64,000 nt of DNA from assembly GCA_938092135.1 (NCBI GenBank), contig CALLJL010000002.1:186001-250000 (forward strand). The letters are read 5' to 3'. The notes under the pieces are model-generated. The model ran no database searches, was not told the DNA's origin, and was given only the letters and a program-made list of their open reading frames with translations. The position numbers were made by a program, and so were the translations under genes. Position 1 is the stretch's first letter. Every line of letters begins with the position of its first letter. Positions 8,867 through 17,307 of this stretch are shown here, piece by piece. Source of the stretch: an uncultured bacterium (lineage in GTDB: Bacteria; Acidobacteriota; Aminicenantia; Aminicenantales; CALLJL01).

Positions 8867-9957
8867 CCTATCAGCTTCTCTTCAAGAATATTTAAAAGAG
8901 ACTGGCCTAAAACTTTGGGCGAAAACTTTTCATGGACAAGGCGGTACCCTTCACTTCCAATTTTTTGCCTCCTTTCCGGATTATGATAAAGCTCAATCAG
9001 GCTTTGAGCAATCACCTCAGGCTCAGATGAAAAACAAAGATAAATATTTTCGCCGGGGGTGAAAAACTCCCTAATGGCTGGAGTATCAAGAGTCATCACT
9101 GGCTTTCCCAAGGCCATGGCCTGAAAAACTTTATGGGGGACAACCCTTTGAGCTTTAGGGGTTTCGCCGAAAAGACCTAAACAAAGGTCAGCTTCCCTTT
9201 TGACGAGATCAACTATTTTTGGCTCTTCCATCCAACCGAGAAGCTGAATTCTTCTGGTTGTGTCCTTAGCCAAAATATTTTTAACCTTATTAAATGTTTG
9301 CCCCGTACCAATAAAAAGAAAGCGAATATAAGGTTCTTTTTTAACCACGATTAAGGCAGCTTGAGCCATTCTATCAACTCCATGAAGGGGAAGAAAGGAA
9401 CCAAAAAAAACCACAGTCATTGTTCGATTGCTTTTGGAGATAACTTCATTGCCCAATTGCCAAAGGGAATCATCAAAACCAACGGGAAGCACCGCCACTT
9501 TTTTGGCGTTGAGGCCAAAGGTCTGGCAGTAATAAATCCGGTGAGCTTCAGTATCCGCCAATATCAGATCAGCCAATTTTAAAGATAATAAATCCAGGAT
9601 GTAATTCCACTTAGCTGAAGCTGAATCAGGCGATTTTCTTTGCCAATCAAGGATTTTGGTTTCATACCGAGAGGCCAGAGGATCAAAAATAACCGGATTT
9701 GATCTAATTCGAGCAATTAAAAAGGCCAGAGGAACGTCTTTATGGCCAAAGGCGGGAACAAAAAAAAAGGTTCCTTTATCAAGCTTGGGGCAATTGATCA
9801 GGGCCTGACCTAAACCAAGGGGATAGCGCGCCCAAGCCTTTAACCTGTGGGGCAATCGCCAATTAAAAAAAGTTTGGCCCTGGAGCAACAAACCCCGACG
9901 GATTATGGCTGTCCGGGGATAAAAGGGATCAAAGGCACCGAAAAAACAGATGGCCAT
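8842..9957 (-). CDS. Family 4 glycosyltransferase
   Basis: A 371-residue GT-B glycosyltransferase. The N-terminal domain binds the acceptor. The C-terminal half has the GT4 (Glycos_transf_1) features: MTVVFFGSFLPLHGVD, IRFLFIGTGQ, IQLLGWMEEP, and the donor-binding segment VVPHKVFQAMALGKPVMT. The conserved E-x7-E pattern is loosened: the first acidic residue is kept in LGLFGETPKAQRVV, while the second half is less standard. It is the first gene of the minus-strand LPS unit, and its ATG faces the divergent Trm112/GT9 unit across 140 bases. Likely role: adding a sugar during LPS core or O-chain assembly on the cytoplasmic side. Confidence 0.85.
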   Translation of the reverse strand: MAICFFGAFDPFYPRTAIIRRGLLLQGQTFFNWRLPHRLKAWARYPLGLGQALINCPKLDKGTFFFVPAFGHKDVPLAFLIARIRSNPVIFDPLASRYETKILDWQRKSPDSASAKWNYILDLLSLKLADLILADTEAHRIYYCQTFGLNAKKVAVLPVGFDDSLWQLGNEVISKSNRTMTVVFFGSFLPLHGVDRMAQAALIVVKKEPYIRFLFIGTGQTFNKVKNILAKDTTRRIQLLGWMEEPKIVDLVKREADLCLGLFGETPKAQRVVPHKVFQAMALGKPVMTLDTPAIREFFTPGENIYLCFSSEPEVIAQSLIELYHNPERRQKIGSEGYRLVHEKFSPKVLGQSLLNILEEKLIGWKKAKLF

Positions 9958-10020
9958 AATTAGCTTTTAGAATAGCCAATTGACCTAACTTTTGCAATCA
10001 GGCCTTCTTTATTCTTCCCT

Positions 10021-10049
10021 TTGCCTCCTGGACCTTTTTTTGATATAAA
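10021..10049 (+). promoter_or_regulatory. Candidate promoter for the Trm112/GT9 unit
   Basis: TTGCCT (10021-10026), a 17-base spacer and TATAAA (10044-10049). A transcript starting near 10056 would begin with a small stem-loop, CCTCG (10058-10062), loop TTAT, CGAGG (10067-10071), which could protect its 5' end. Prediction only. Confidence 0.45.
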
Positions 10050-10098
10050 AAAGAAGGCCTCGTTATCGAGGTAATATTCTTTTCCCAAGGAGATGAAG

Positions 10099-10287
10099 AT
10101 GCCTATCGATCCCCATCTCCTCGAAATTCTAGCTTGTCCAGTTTGTAAAACCCCGGTGAAATTAACTATCGACGAACAAGCCCTTAAGTGTGAAACCTGC
10201 CACCGGGTTTATCCAATCAGAGACGATATTCCAATAATGTTGATTGAAGAGGCAAAGATTGACCCTGACCGACCTACCAAAAATTGA
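10099..10287 (+). CDS. Trm112-like zinc-ribbon protein
   Basis: A 62-residue protein of the Trm112/YcaR (UPF0434) family. The fold-defining cysteines are visible in CPVCKTP (two) and CETCHRVYP (two), followed by the usual YPIRDDIPIMLIEEA. In eukaryotes and archaea Trm112 activates methyltransferases; bacterial copies often sit beside LPS genes, where their role is unclear. An earlier in-frame ATG at 10093 is directly abutted by AAGGAG, so the second ATG at 10099, six bases after AAGGAG, is the better start. The 3' end overlaps the start of the GT9 gene. Confidence 0.88.
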   Translation: MPIDPHLLEILACPVCKTPVKLTIDEQALKCETCHRVYPIRDDIPIMLIEEAKIDPDRPTKN

Positions 10288-11341
10288 GACGGCAAATATT
10301 AAAAAGATCCTCCTTTTGCGTCCCCGCCGAATGGGGGATATAATTTTGACTACTCCGGCGCTAAAGGCCTTGAGATCTCTTTTACCCTTGGCCCATATCA
10401 GTTATCTTGTGGAAACTCCCTATGCTCGACTCATTGAAGGTAATAACCTCGTTGACGAAGTCATTGCCATCCAGCCCAGGCCAAGCTTCGCTGCTTTTCT
10501 GGCCATTATTAAAAAGATAAGAAAGAAGAAATTTGATGCGGTTATTGATTTCCACGGCGGTCCTCGCTGTGCCCTCTTCGTCCTGACAAGCGGAAGTCCT
10601 TTAAAAATAGGATATGAAACCAAATATAAAGCCTGGGTCTATGATTACCGGGTTCCTCGAAGCTATGTTTCAGGTCCGGTTCACAGCGTTGTCAACCATC
10701 TCAACCTGGTCCGAATTCTGAATCCAAAGATAAGTGAAGATTATTCCCTCCAAGTCCCCCCTCCGCAGCTAGAAGAAAAAAGGAAAATTGAGATTTTTTG
10801 GAAGCAATTAGACCTTTCTTCCCGGCGAGTCGCGGCCGTACATATTAGTGCTGGCAATCAGTTTCGCGACTGGGGGACAAATAATTTGGTTTCATTTCTT
10901 AAACATTTAGTCTCCCTGTCTGTGACACCCCTTCTAATTGGCTCAAGGGAAGACAAACTTAGAGAAAAAGAAATTCTCAAAAATTTTAAAGGGGAGGTCA
11001 TTTCTCTTGTGGGCGAAACCAGTCTGGGTGAACTTATGGCTGTTTTGGAAAGGGTTGATCTCTTTGTAGGCCCTGATAGTGGACCAATGCACCTGGCTGC
11101 GGCTTTAAATAAACCTATTGTGGCTCTTTTTGGACCGACTATTCCAGCCCATTTTGCTCCTTGGAAAGCGAGGGCAATTATAATTGAAAAACCCCTGTCT
11201 TGCCGGCCCTGCCGCCAACGCTCGTGTCCTGAAAAGAACTATTCCTGTATAAGGGAAATCAGACCCGACGAAGTGATTAAAGCCTGCCTCATATTGCTTG
11301 GCCTTGAGGCAAGAGAAGAAAAACCTTTAGCTCAAAGTTGA
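10244..11341 (+). CDS. Family 9 glycosyltransferase (heptosyltransferase-like)
   Basis: A GT-B enzyme of the ADP-heptose:LPS heptosyltransferase group. The N-terminus has ILLLRPRRMGDIILTTPAL and the donor site has VGPDSGPMHLAAAL and VALFGPT, both diagnostic for GT9. The four-cysteine tail CRPCRQRSCPEKNYSC is often seen at the end of heptosyltransferases. Start is ambiguous: TTG codons at 10244 and 10259 both lie inside the Trm112-like gene, and the conserved domain begins only at about residue 20, so translation is likely coupled to the upstream gene. Together with rfaE1 downstream it supports heptose in the LPS core. Confidence 0.88.
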   Translation: MKRQRLTLTDLPKIETANIKKILLLRPRRMGDIILTTPALKALRSLLPLAHISYLVETPYARLIEGNNLVDEVIAIQPRPSFAAFLAIIKKIRKKKFDAVIDFHGGPRCALFVLTSGSPLKIGYETKYKAWVYDYRVPRSYVSGPVHSVVNHLNLVRILNPKISEDYSLQVPPPQLEEKRKIEIFWKQLDLSSRRVAAVHISAGNQFRDWGTNNLVSFLKHLVSLSVTPLLIGSREDKLREKEILKNFKGEVISLVGETSLGELMAVLERVDLFVGPDSGPMHLAAALNKPIVALFGPTIPAHFAPWKARAIIIEKPLSCRPCRQRSCPEKNYSCIREIRPDEVIKACLILLGLEAREEKPLAQS

Positions 11342-11353
11342 AATAAATTAGGA

Positions 11354-12553
11354 ATGAAAGTTTTCCCCTTAAAAATAAAGAGAAGGGAATTCGGGCTGGA
11401 GAATTTTCTTCTTGTAACCTTTCTCGCCGGTCTTTTTTTCAACCTAATTTCCATTTCCTGTACCCAGATCTTTTATGGTCTCAATGTAGCCCTGTGGCTC
11501 TTTCTTGTTTTCCGGCGCCAACGCCGCTTCGAGGTGCCTCTTTTCTTCTGGCCTTTGGCTATTTATTCGGGGCTTTCTCTTGTCGCCAGCTCCCTTTCCG
11601 TAAATCCAGCGTTAAGTTGGCGAGATTCAAGGGAGCTTTTGATCTTTCTTTTGATCCCCGCCTCGATGGCAACCTTCTCTTCCGGGCGGAGCTTGGAAAG
11701 GGCAAGTCATGTCATCCTGGCCTCTGGAACAATTAATTTTATTTATTCTCTCATCACCTATTTTTTTGCTCAGAAAAGGGGATTTAGACTTAAAGGGTTT
11801 ATGGGTCATTACATGACTGAGGCCGGCTTGCTTATGTTGTTAATCATTTTTTGTGCAGCTCAGTTTCTTTTCCTCAGAGGAAAGAAGCGCTGGCTCTGGG
11901 CTGCTTTGGGCTTAGGGTCTAGTTATCTTCTCCTTCTTACTCTTACTCGCAATGCCTGGCTCGGCCTGGCAGCTGCTTTTATCCTTCTTTTAGCTCTCTG
12001 GAAACCCTTAGCTCTTCCTGTTATTCCTTTTCTAATTACAGCCATTTATTTTTTAAGCCCCAGCGAGGTAAAAAATCGAGTAAACAATACTTTTAACTTT
12101 TACAGTCCCTCTAATCGGCAAAGAATCGAATATTACCGTGCTGGCCTCAAAATTATCGGCGATTATCCTCTTTTTGGTTGCGGCCCAGATACCGTCGAAA
12201 TGGTTTTTCAGCATCCCAAGTACGGACTTTCAGCCCAAGCTAAACTCAATGTTCATCTCCATAATAATCTTCTCCAAATAGCCGCTGAAAGGGGATTGCC
12301 AGCTCTTCTCGCCTGGCTGATATTTATTACCTTGAGCTTCTGGCTTCTTATCCAGAAATGGCGAGGAAAATCCTCAGGTGGTCTTCCCTGGATAGCTTCT
12401 GGCCTGGCCTGCACTCTAGCTCTTTTTATTGCGGGCCTCTTCGAATATAATTTTGGCGATTCTGAGGTCGTCATGTTTTATTTGGTTCTCTTAACCTTGC
12501 CTTTCGTCCCTGGTTTAAAGGAAAAAAAGGAAAGTCATGGCTGGAAGCAGTGA
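11354..12553 (+). CDS. O-antigen ligase/polymerase-like membrane protein
   Basis: A 399-residue protein with about ten to twelve membrane helices and the large periplasmic loop of the Wzy_C/WaaL superfamily. The key segment is GLKIIGDYPLFGCGPD followed by LNVHLHNNLLQIAAERGLPAL, where the H-x-H-N-x-x-L and nearby arginine pattern is typical of O-antigen ligases. It lies between a GT9 and a PHP-domain protein and its 3' end overlaps the latter by 17 bases. WaaL (ligation of O-chain to lipid A-core) and Wzy (O-unit polymerisation) share this topology, and sequence alone does not separate them. Ligase is favoured by the core-biosynthesis neighbours. Confidence 0.8.
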   Translation: MKVFPLKIKRREFGLENFLLVTFLAGLFFNLISISCTQIFYGLNVALWLFLVFRRQRRFEVPLFFWPLAIYSGLSLVASSLSVNPALSWRDSRELLIFLLIPASMATFSSGRSLERASHVILASGTINFIYSLITYFFAQKRGFRLKGFMGHYMTEAGLLMLLIIFCAAQFLFLRGKKRWLWAALGLGSSYLLLLTLTRNAWLGLAAAFILLLALWKPLALPVIPFLITAIYFLSPSEVKNRVNNTFNFYSPSNRQRIEYYRAGLKIIGDYPLFGCGPDTVEMVFQHPKYGLSAQAKLNVHLHNNLLQIAAERGLPALLAWLIFITLSFWLLIQKWRGKSSGGLPWIASGLACTLALFIAGLFEYNFGDSEVVMFYLVLLTLPFVPGLKEKKESHGWKQ

Positions 12554-13760
12554 ATCAAGAAGACCAAAAAAAGGAAAGGACCAGAGGAAAAAGTTCCTTT
12601 TTTCCCTGTTTGGTCTCCTTTTAATCGCCTATGGAATTTATCTTTTCTTGGTTATTTCCTCAATTCCTCCATCAAAGGATAACTCTTCTGTTCTGTCTAA
12701 CGAAATTGTTGGGGCCTATCATGTTCACACCCGTTTCTCCGATGGTCGGGGTAGAGTTGAAGACGTAGTTAAAGCTGCCAAAAAAAATAACCTTGATTTT
12801 ATTATTCTCACTGATCATGGTCATCCCAATCATGCTTGTTTACAAAGCCAGGGATGGCGTCAGGGCGTTTTAGTTCTGGCCGGTTCAGAATTATCCACCC
12901 ATCGGGGCCATCTGGTGGCTCTCGCCTTTCCTGATTCCCTTAAAAATTTACCTCGTCAGGCCGAAGAAGCAGCCCGCTTAATTCAAAAAAATGGGGGGTT
13001 TACTGTCATTGCCCATCCTTACTCTAAGGCCAGATGGTCATGGGGCAAAGAAAACGCTCTTTATTTTGGCCTTGAACTTGTCGACGCTGACACTATGCTT
13101 AAAAGTAAAGGTTTATCCCTTCTTCCCTATTTTCCTCTGCTTCTAATTAATCAACGCGCTTTTGCCCTTAAAATGCTGAAACCTTTTCCATCTCCTTTCG
13201 AGAAATGGGATTTGCTCAACGAAAAAAATCCACCCTTTTATGGTTTTTTCAGCTGCGACGCCCATGTTTTTTATAAAACTCTACTTTCTCTTTTTCACCT
13301 GCGGATTCCTCTCGAACGAGAATTACCAGCGGAATTTCAAAGGGCTCGCCAAATTGTTCTTGAAGCTCTAAGATCAGGGGCTTTTTACAATTCCATCGAT
13401 GCCGCTCAGCCTGCCAGCGGCTTCCGATTCTGGGCCGAAAAAAACCAAAGGATTTATCCCATGGGAAGTCTGGTTGAACTTAAGGCTGGTGAAACTGTCT
13501 GGCTACGGGTCAGAATACCGGCTGTAAATTCCCAACTTGCCGCTCTCATTCATAATGGCCGAAAAATTTTAACCACCTCGGACAGAGACATTAGTTTCCA
13601 GCCCATGGAAACTGGTTTTTACCGAATTGAAGTCTATTTACAAGAAAAATCTATCCTTCCCCCAGAATTACCCTGGATAGTTTCCAATCCAATTTTTTTA
13701 AGGATGGTTAATCATGATTCCCATTCCCTTCAATCGGCAACGTCTGTTCAAAATCATTGA
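12537..13760 (+). CDS. Membrane-anchored PHP-domain phosphoesterase
   Basis: A 407-residue protein with one N-terminal membrane helix (residues about 19-41) after a basic stretch, then a PHP-type metal-dependent phosphoesterase domain. Metal-binding motifs appear in order: HVHTRFSDG (about 63-71), ILTDHGHPNH, AGSELSTHRGH, VIAHPYS and SCDAH. A beta-rich C-terminal domain of about 100 residues follows. The substrate is unknown; within the LPS unit it might act on an isoprenoid- or sugar-phosphate outside the inner membrane, but this is inference. The start ATG follows AAGGAAAG and overlaps the ligase-like gene; the 3' end overlaps rfaE1 by 47 bases. Confidence 0.78.
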   Translation: MAGSSESRRPKKGKDQRKKFLFSLFGLLLIAYGIYLFLVISSIPPSKDNSSVLSNEIVGAYHVHTRFSDGRGRVEDVVKAAKKNNLDFIILTDHGHPNHACLQSQGWRQGVLVLAGSELSTHRGHLVALAFPDSLKNLPRQAEEAARLIQKNGGFTVIAHPYSKARWSWGKENALYFGLELVDADTMLKSKGLSLLPYFPLLLINQRAFALKMLKPFPSPFEKWDLLNEKNPPFYGFFSCDAHVFYKTLLSLFHLRIPLERELPAEFQRARQIVLEALRSGAFYNSIDAAQPASGFRFWAEKNQRIYPMGSLVELKAGETVWLRVRIPAVNSQLAALIHNGRKILTTSDRDISFQPMETGFYRIEVYLQEKSILPPELPWIVSNPIFLRMVNHDSHSLQSATSVQNH

Positions 13761-14682
13761 AAAATTTAAATGTTCCCAAGTCGTGGTTTTGGGCGACCTG
13801 ATGTTAGACAAATACATCTGGGGAGAGGTTTCGCGGATTTCTCCAGAAGCGCCTGTGCCGGTAGTGGAAGTTAAAAGAGACACTTCCTGTCTTGGCGGCG
13901 CCGGCAATGTCGCCCATAATCTCGAAACTCTGGGCGGCAAGCCCATTCTTGTGGGCGTTGTAGGCGCCGACGAAGCCGGGCAGTGGATTCGCAACCATGT
14001 CCGGGACAATCGGGGCATCTTTCTCGAACCAAATAGACCCACAACGGTAAAAACAAGAATTATCGCCCACCATCAACAGGTGGTTAGGGTAGACCTCGAA
14101 AAGAAAGCCCCTTTGCCTGATTCTCTCGAAAAGGAGATTCTTAGTTTTCTGCGAAGTCTCTCCTTTGATGGCCTTATAATTTCTGATTATAACAAGGGAT
14201 TAATCAATGAATCACTTCTTAGAGAAGTTTTGGCCTTAGCTAAAAAGAAAGGTTTTCCCGTTTTCGTGGATCCTAAAGTTGAAAATTTTCATCTTTTCTC
14301 CCCAGTGACGCTTATAACCCCCAATCATCATGAAGCTGAAAAAATTGTGAGTAAGGAATGCCGCACCAACGATCAGGTCGAGGAAGCAGGAAAAAAGATT
14401 TTTTCCATTATTGATACTCGATATATCATATTAAAAAGGGGAGAACAGGGAATGACAGTTTTTGAAAGAGGAAAGAAGCCAATTCACATTCCCACTGTGG
14501 CCCGGGAAGTTTTTGACGTTACGGGTGCTGGCGACACTGTTATTGCCACCGCCTCTCTCGCTCTTCTGGCCGGGGCAACAATCGAGGAAGCTGCCATTCT
14601 AGCCAATGCAGCGGCCGGCATTGTCGTTGGAAAAATAGGGACAGCTACCGTTAGTCCCCAAGAATTAAAGGAAGCCCTGTAA
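13714..14682 (+). CDS. rfaE1: D-beta-D-heptose 7-phosphate kinase (RfaE domain I only)
   Basis: PfkB/ribokinase-family kinase making heptose 1,7-bisphosphate for ADP-heptose synthesis. Signature segments: VVLGDLMLDKYIWGEVSRIS at the start, GGAGNVAHNLETLGG, FVDPKVENF, TPNHHEAE and the C-terminal DVTGAGDTVIA with the catalytic aspartate. At 322 residues it ends after the kinase, so the adenylyltransferase domain of bifunctional HldE is absent and must be a separate gene elsewhere. ATG at 13714 has AAGGATGG upstream and lies within the PHP gene. It closes the plus-strand LPS unit and shows that the organism makes heptose-containing LPS. Confidence 0.93.
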   Translation: MIPIPFNRQRLFKIIEKFKCSQVVVLGDLMLDKYIWGEVSRISPEAPVPVVEVKRDTSCLGGAGNVAHNLETLGGKPILVGVVGADEAGQWIRNHVRDNRGIFLEPNRPTTVKTRIIAHHQQVVRVDLEKKAPLPDSLEKEILSFLRSLSFDGLIISDYNKGLINESLLREVLALAKKKGFPVFVDPKVENFHLFSPVTLITPNHHEAEKIVSKECRTNDQVEEAGKKIFSIIDTRYIILKRGEQGMTVFERGKKPIHIPTVAREVFDVTGAGDTVIATASLALLAGATIEEAAILANAAAGIVVGKIGTATVSPQELKEAL

Positions 14683-14801
14683 GTAACCTTTTTATTTGAT
14701 TTGTAATATAAAAAAATTTTAGTTCTTTTAGAGCAAAATCAATTAGAAGTGGCCAATTTAATGGAATTTTTTCGGCTAAAGGGATAAAATAAATAAGTAA
14801 G

Positions 14802-16268
14802 ATGTGCGGTGTAATTGGCCTTATGACGAATGAGGATGTCTTCCGGGACCTTTATCAAGGTCTTCTGGCCATTCAACACCGCGGACAGGACGCAGCCGGA
14901 ATAATTACCTACGATGGTCGCTTCCATACAAAAAAAGGTTGCGGCCTTGTTCGAGATATTTTTACCCCTGAGCACTTGCAAAGGTTAAAAGGAACAGTTG
15001 GCATCGGTCACACCCGATATCCCACCATAGGTGAAGGACGGGGTGACGATGCTCAGCCCTTTCTAGTTAATTCTCCCTTTGGCATCATCATGGGCCATAA
15101 CGGCAATGTAATCAATTACCCTGAGCTAAAAAAAGAACTCTTTGAAAAATATCGTCGTTTACTAAATTCTAATAATGACGTTGAAGTTATTCTCAACATC
15201 TTTGCCGAAGAATTAGCCAAGCAGAAAGCAACGGTTTTAAAACCTAATCATATTTATAAAGCCGTAGCTGGTGTTTTTAAGAAAGTAAAAGGGAGCTATT
15301 CTGTGGTCGCCTATATTGCTGAGCAAGGTCTTGTGGCCTTTAGAGATCCTTTCGGAATTAAACCTCTAGTTTTTGGTTTAAGGCGTGATGGAATATTACC
15401 CTCTTATGGTGTGGCCTCTGAAAGCGTCAGCCTGAATATTCTTAATTTTACCGACATTGAAGATGTCGGCGCGGGAGAAGTTATCTTTATCGACCATCAA
15501 AGACGCCTTCACCGCAAAAAAATAGCCCACTGTCCCCATACCCCCTGTCTTTTTGAATGGGTCTATTTTGCTCGCCCTGATTCATTTATTGATAAAGTTA
15601 ATGTTTATGATTGCCGGGTTAATCTCGGCCGGTTCCTGGCCGAGGAAATTCGGCAACAGAACCTTGAGATCGATGTGGTTGTTCCCGTGCCTGATTCAGC
15701 CAGAGATGCAGCTATCGAAATAGCTAGAATTCTTAATTTGAAATACAGAGAAGCTCTCGTCAAAAATAGATATATTGGCCGTACTTTTATTATGCCCTCC
15801 TACGATCAGAGACAGATTTCAGTTCGCCAAAAACTAAATCCAATTGCCTCGGAAATCAAGGGTAAAAATATTCTTCTGGTGGATGATAGCATCGTCCGTG
15901 GAAATACCTCTAAAGCTATTATTGAAATGGTTAGGGAATGCGGAGCTAAGAAAGTCTATTTTGCTTCCTATTCCCCGCCCCTTCGCTATCCTTGCGTTTA
16001 TGGTATTGACATGCAGACCAGAACTGAATTTATTGCTCGTAATGCCAGCATTGAAGAAATTGCCCGCCGTATTGGGGCCGATAAGGTAATCTATCAGAAA
16101 CTTGAAAATCTGAAGAAGGCTGTTCAATTAGGCAACCCGCGCCTCAAGCATTTCTGCGGCGCTTGCTTCGACGGTCTTTATCCCACGGGTGATGTTACTC
16201 CCGATGTCCTGAAACGGATTGAAGAAGAAAGAAGGCTTGCCCAGCAACAGCTTGAGCTTAACCTTTAA
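14802..16268 (+). CDS. purF: Amidophosphoribosyltransferase
   Basis: First committed step of purine synthesis: PRPP plus glutamine to 5-phosphoribosylamine. The glutaminase nucleophile is Cys2 (MCGVIGLM), so no propeptide needs removal beyond Met. The PRPP-binding loop is ILLVDDSIVRGNTSKAI. The four cysteine positions that hold the [4Fe-4S] cluster in the Bacillus enzyme have counterparts here: PCLFEWVYFARPDS, RYPCVYGIDM and FCGACFDGLYP (two). At 488 residues it is of normal length. It stands alone on the plus strand and its stop is one base from the convergent reductase gene. No other purine genes are in the window. Confidence 0.97.
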   Translation: MCGVIGLMTNEDVFRDLYQGLLAIQHRGQDAAGIITYDGRFHTKKGCGLVRDIFTPEHLQRLKGTVGIGHTRYPTIGEGRGDDAQPFLVNSPFGIIMGHNGNVINYPELKKELFEKYRRLLNSNNDVEVILNIFAEELAKQKATVLKPNHIYKAVAGVFKKVKGSYSVVAYIAEQGLVAFRDPFGIKPLVFGLRRDGILPSYGVASESVSLNILNFTDIEDVGAGEVIFIDHQRRLHRKKIAHCPHTPCLFEWVYFARPDSFIDKVNVYDCRVNLGRFLAEEIRQQNLEIDVVVPVPDSARDAAIEIARILNLKYREALVKNRYIGRTFIMPSYDQRQISVRQKLNPIASEIKGKNILLVDDSIVRGNTSKAIIEMVRECGAKKVYFASYSPPLRYPCVYGIDMQTRTEFIARNASIEEIARRIGADKVIYQKLENLKKAVQLGNPRLKHFCGACFDGLYPTGDVTPDVLKRIEEERRLAQQQLELNL

Positions 16269-16269
16269 A

Positions 16270-17256
16270 TTAAGTTACCCTTTCCTTTTCTCGCCAATAA
16301 TTAAGAAGATCAGCGAGAGTCTTTTCTAGGGGTATCTGAGGTGCCCAACCGGTTTCGGTTTTTATTTTTTTATTATCCCCAACGAGTTGGGCAATATCAA
16401 AGGGCCGGAAACGTTGTTTCTCGACGACAATCTTGATTTCAAAGGTAGTCTGATTAAGGAGAATATCAAGTATTTCCTTTAACTTTACTGCTTGGCCAGA
16501 GCAGACATTATAAGTTTCACCAGATCTTCCCTTAGTCATCAAAAGAAAATAGGCTCGAACAACATCTCGAACATCAGTATAATCCCTTTCAAGATTGATA
16601 TTACCTACCCTGATTACAGGATCGTCGAGACCCAATTCAATTCGAGCAATCTGGCGGGCCCAATCGGAACAAACAAAATTTGAGCTCTGACCAGGGCCGG
16701 TGTGGGGAAAAGATCGAGCCACAATTATCTTTAAACCTTCACAGTTAACGTAAAATTGGCTCAGCCATTCCCCACAGGCTTTGGTGAAAGCATAGGGATT
16801 TATAATATTAATAGGTTCATCTTCAGATAGAAAGGGACTCGTTCCAAAGCCTTTTTGCTGGCCATAGACATCGGAAGAACTGACAAAAAGCAACTGAACT
16901 TGTAGCTGAAAAAGACGGCAGGCTTCAAGCAAATGGAAATAGCCCATAACGTTGGTTTCCATCACCTCGCGTCTCTTGACCCATGATTGGGCTACATTCG
17001 AAAGGGCCGCCAGATGGAAAATCCAATAAGGCTTTAGCCTTCGAATAAGCTCATAAACCTCCTTTTCCTGTCTTAAATCGAGATAAAAAATATTTCTCTG
17101 CCAGGGCTCAGGATTTTCAGGAAAGGAAGTACCAAAAACAGTAAAACCCTCCTTTTCGAGAAATTTAAGAAGATGTTGACCAACAAAACCTGTAGCGCCT
17201 GTAATTAAAATTTTTTTGTCTTTTAAATTCTCTTCAAGAGCCAATCTTTTTTCCAA
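16270..17256 (-). CDS. RMD-like NAD(P)-dependent sugar-nucleotide reductase, paralog 1
   Basis: Extended SDR of 328 residues. The cofactor motif is ILITGATGFVGQHL and the catalytic pair is in NPYAFTKACGEW (YxxxK). ARSFPHTGPGQSSNF and GNINLERDYTDVRDVV closely resemble GDP-6-deoxy-D-mannose reductase (RMD), as does the C-terminal RPFDIAQLVGDNKKI. The serine-rich active-site strand reads VSSSDVYGQ with no dehydratase-type glutamate, favouring a reductase. The start given is a TTG without a ribosome binding site and may be a few codons off. It is the last gene of the rfb-type unit, 51 bases after its tandem paralog. A role as 4-keto-sugar reductase (GDP- or dTDP-linked) is inferred. Confidence 0.8.
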   Translation of the reverse strand: MEKRLALEENLKDKKILITGATGFVGQHLLKFLEKEGFTVFGTSFPENPEPWQRNIFYLDLRQEKEVYELIRRLKPYWIFHLAALSNVAQSWVKRREVMETNVMGYFHLLEACRLFQLQVQLLFVSSSDVYGQQKGFGTSPFLSEDEPINIINPYAFTKACGEWLSQFYVNCEGLKIIVARSFPHTGPGQSSNFVCSDWARQIARIELGLDDPVIRVGNINLERDYTDVRDVVRAYFLLMTKGRSGETYNVCSGQAVKLKEILDILLNQTTFEIKIVVEKQRFRPFDIAQLVGDNKKIKTETGWAPQIPLEKTLADLLNYWREKERVT

Positions 17257-17307
17257 AAGTTTATTAATTAAATTTAATTAAATAAGCTTTAAAAAAGTCA
17301 TCAGCTT

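Noticed and set aside
8649-9062. 137-residue frame opposite the kinase/GT4 junction
   Set aside because: Antisense to two well-supported overlapping genes.
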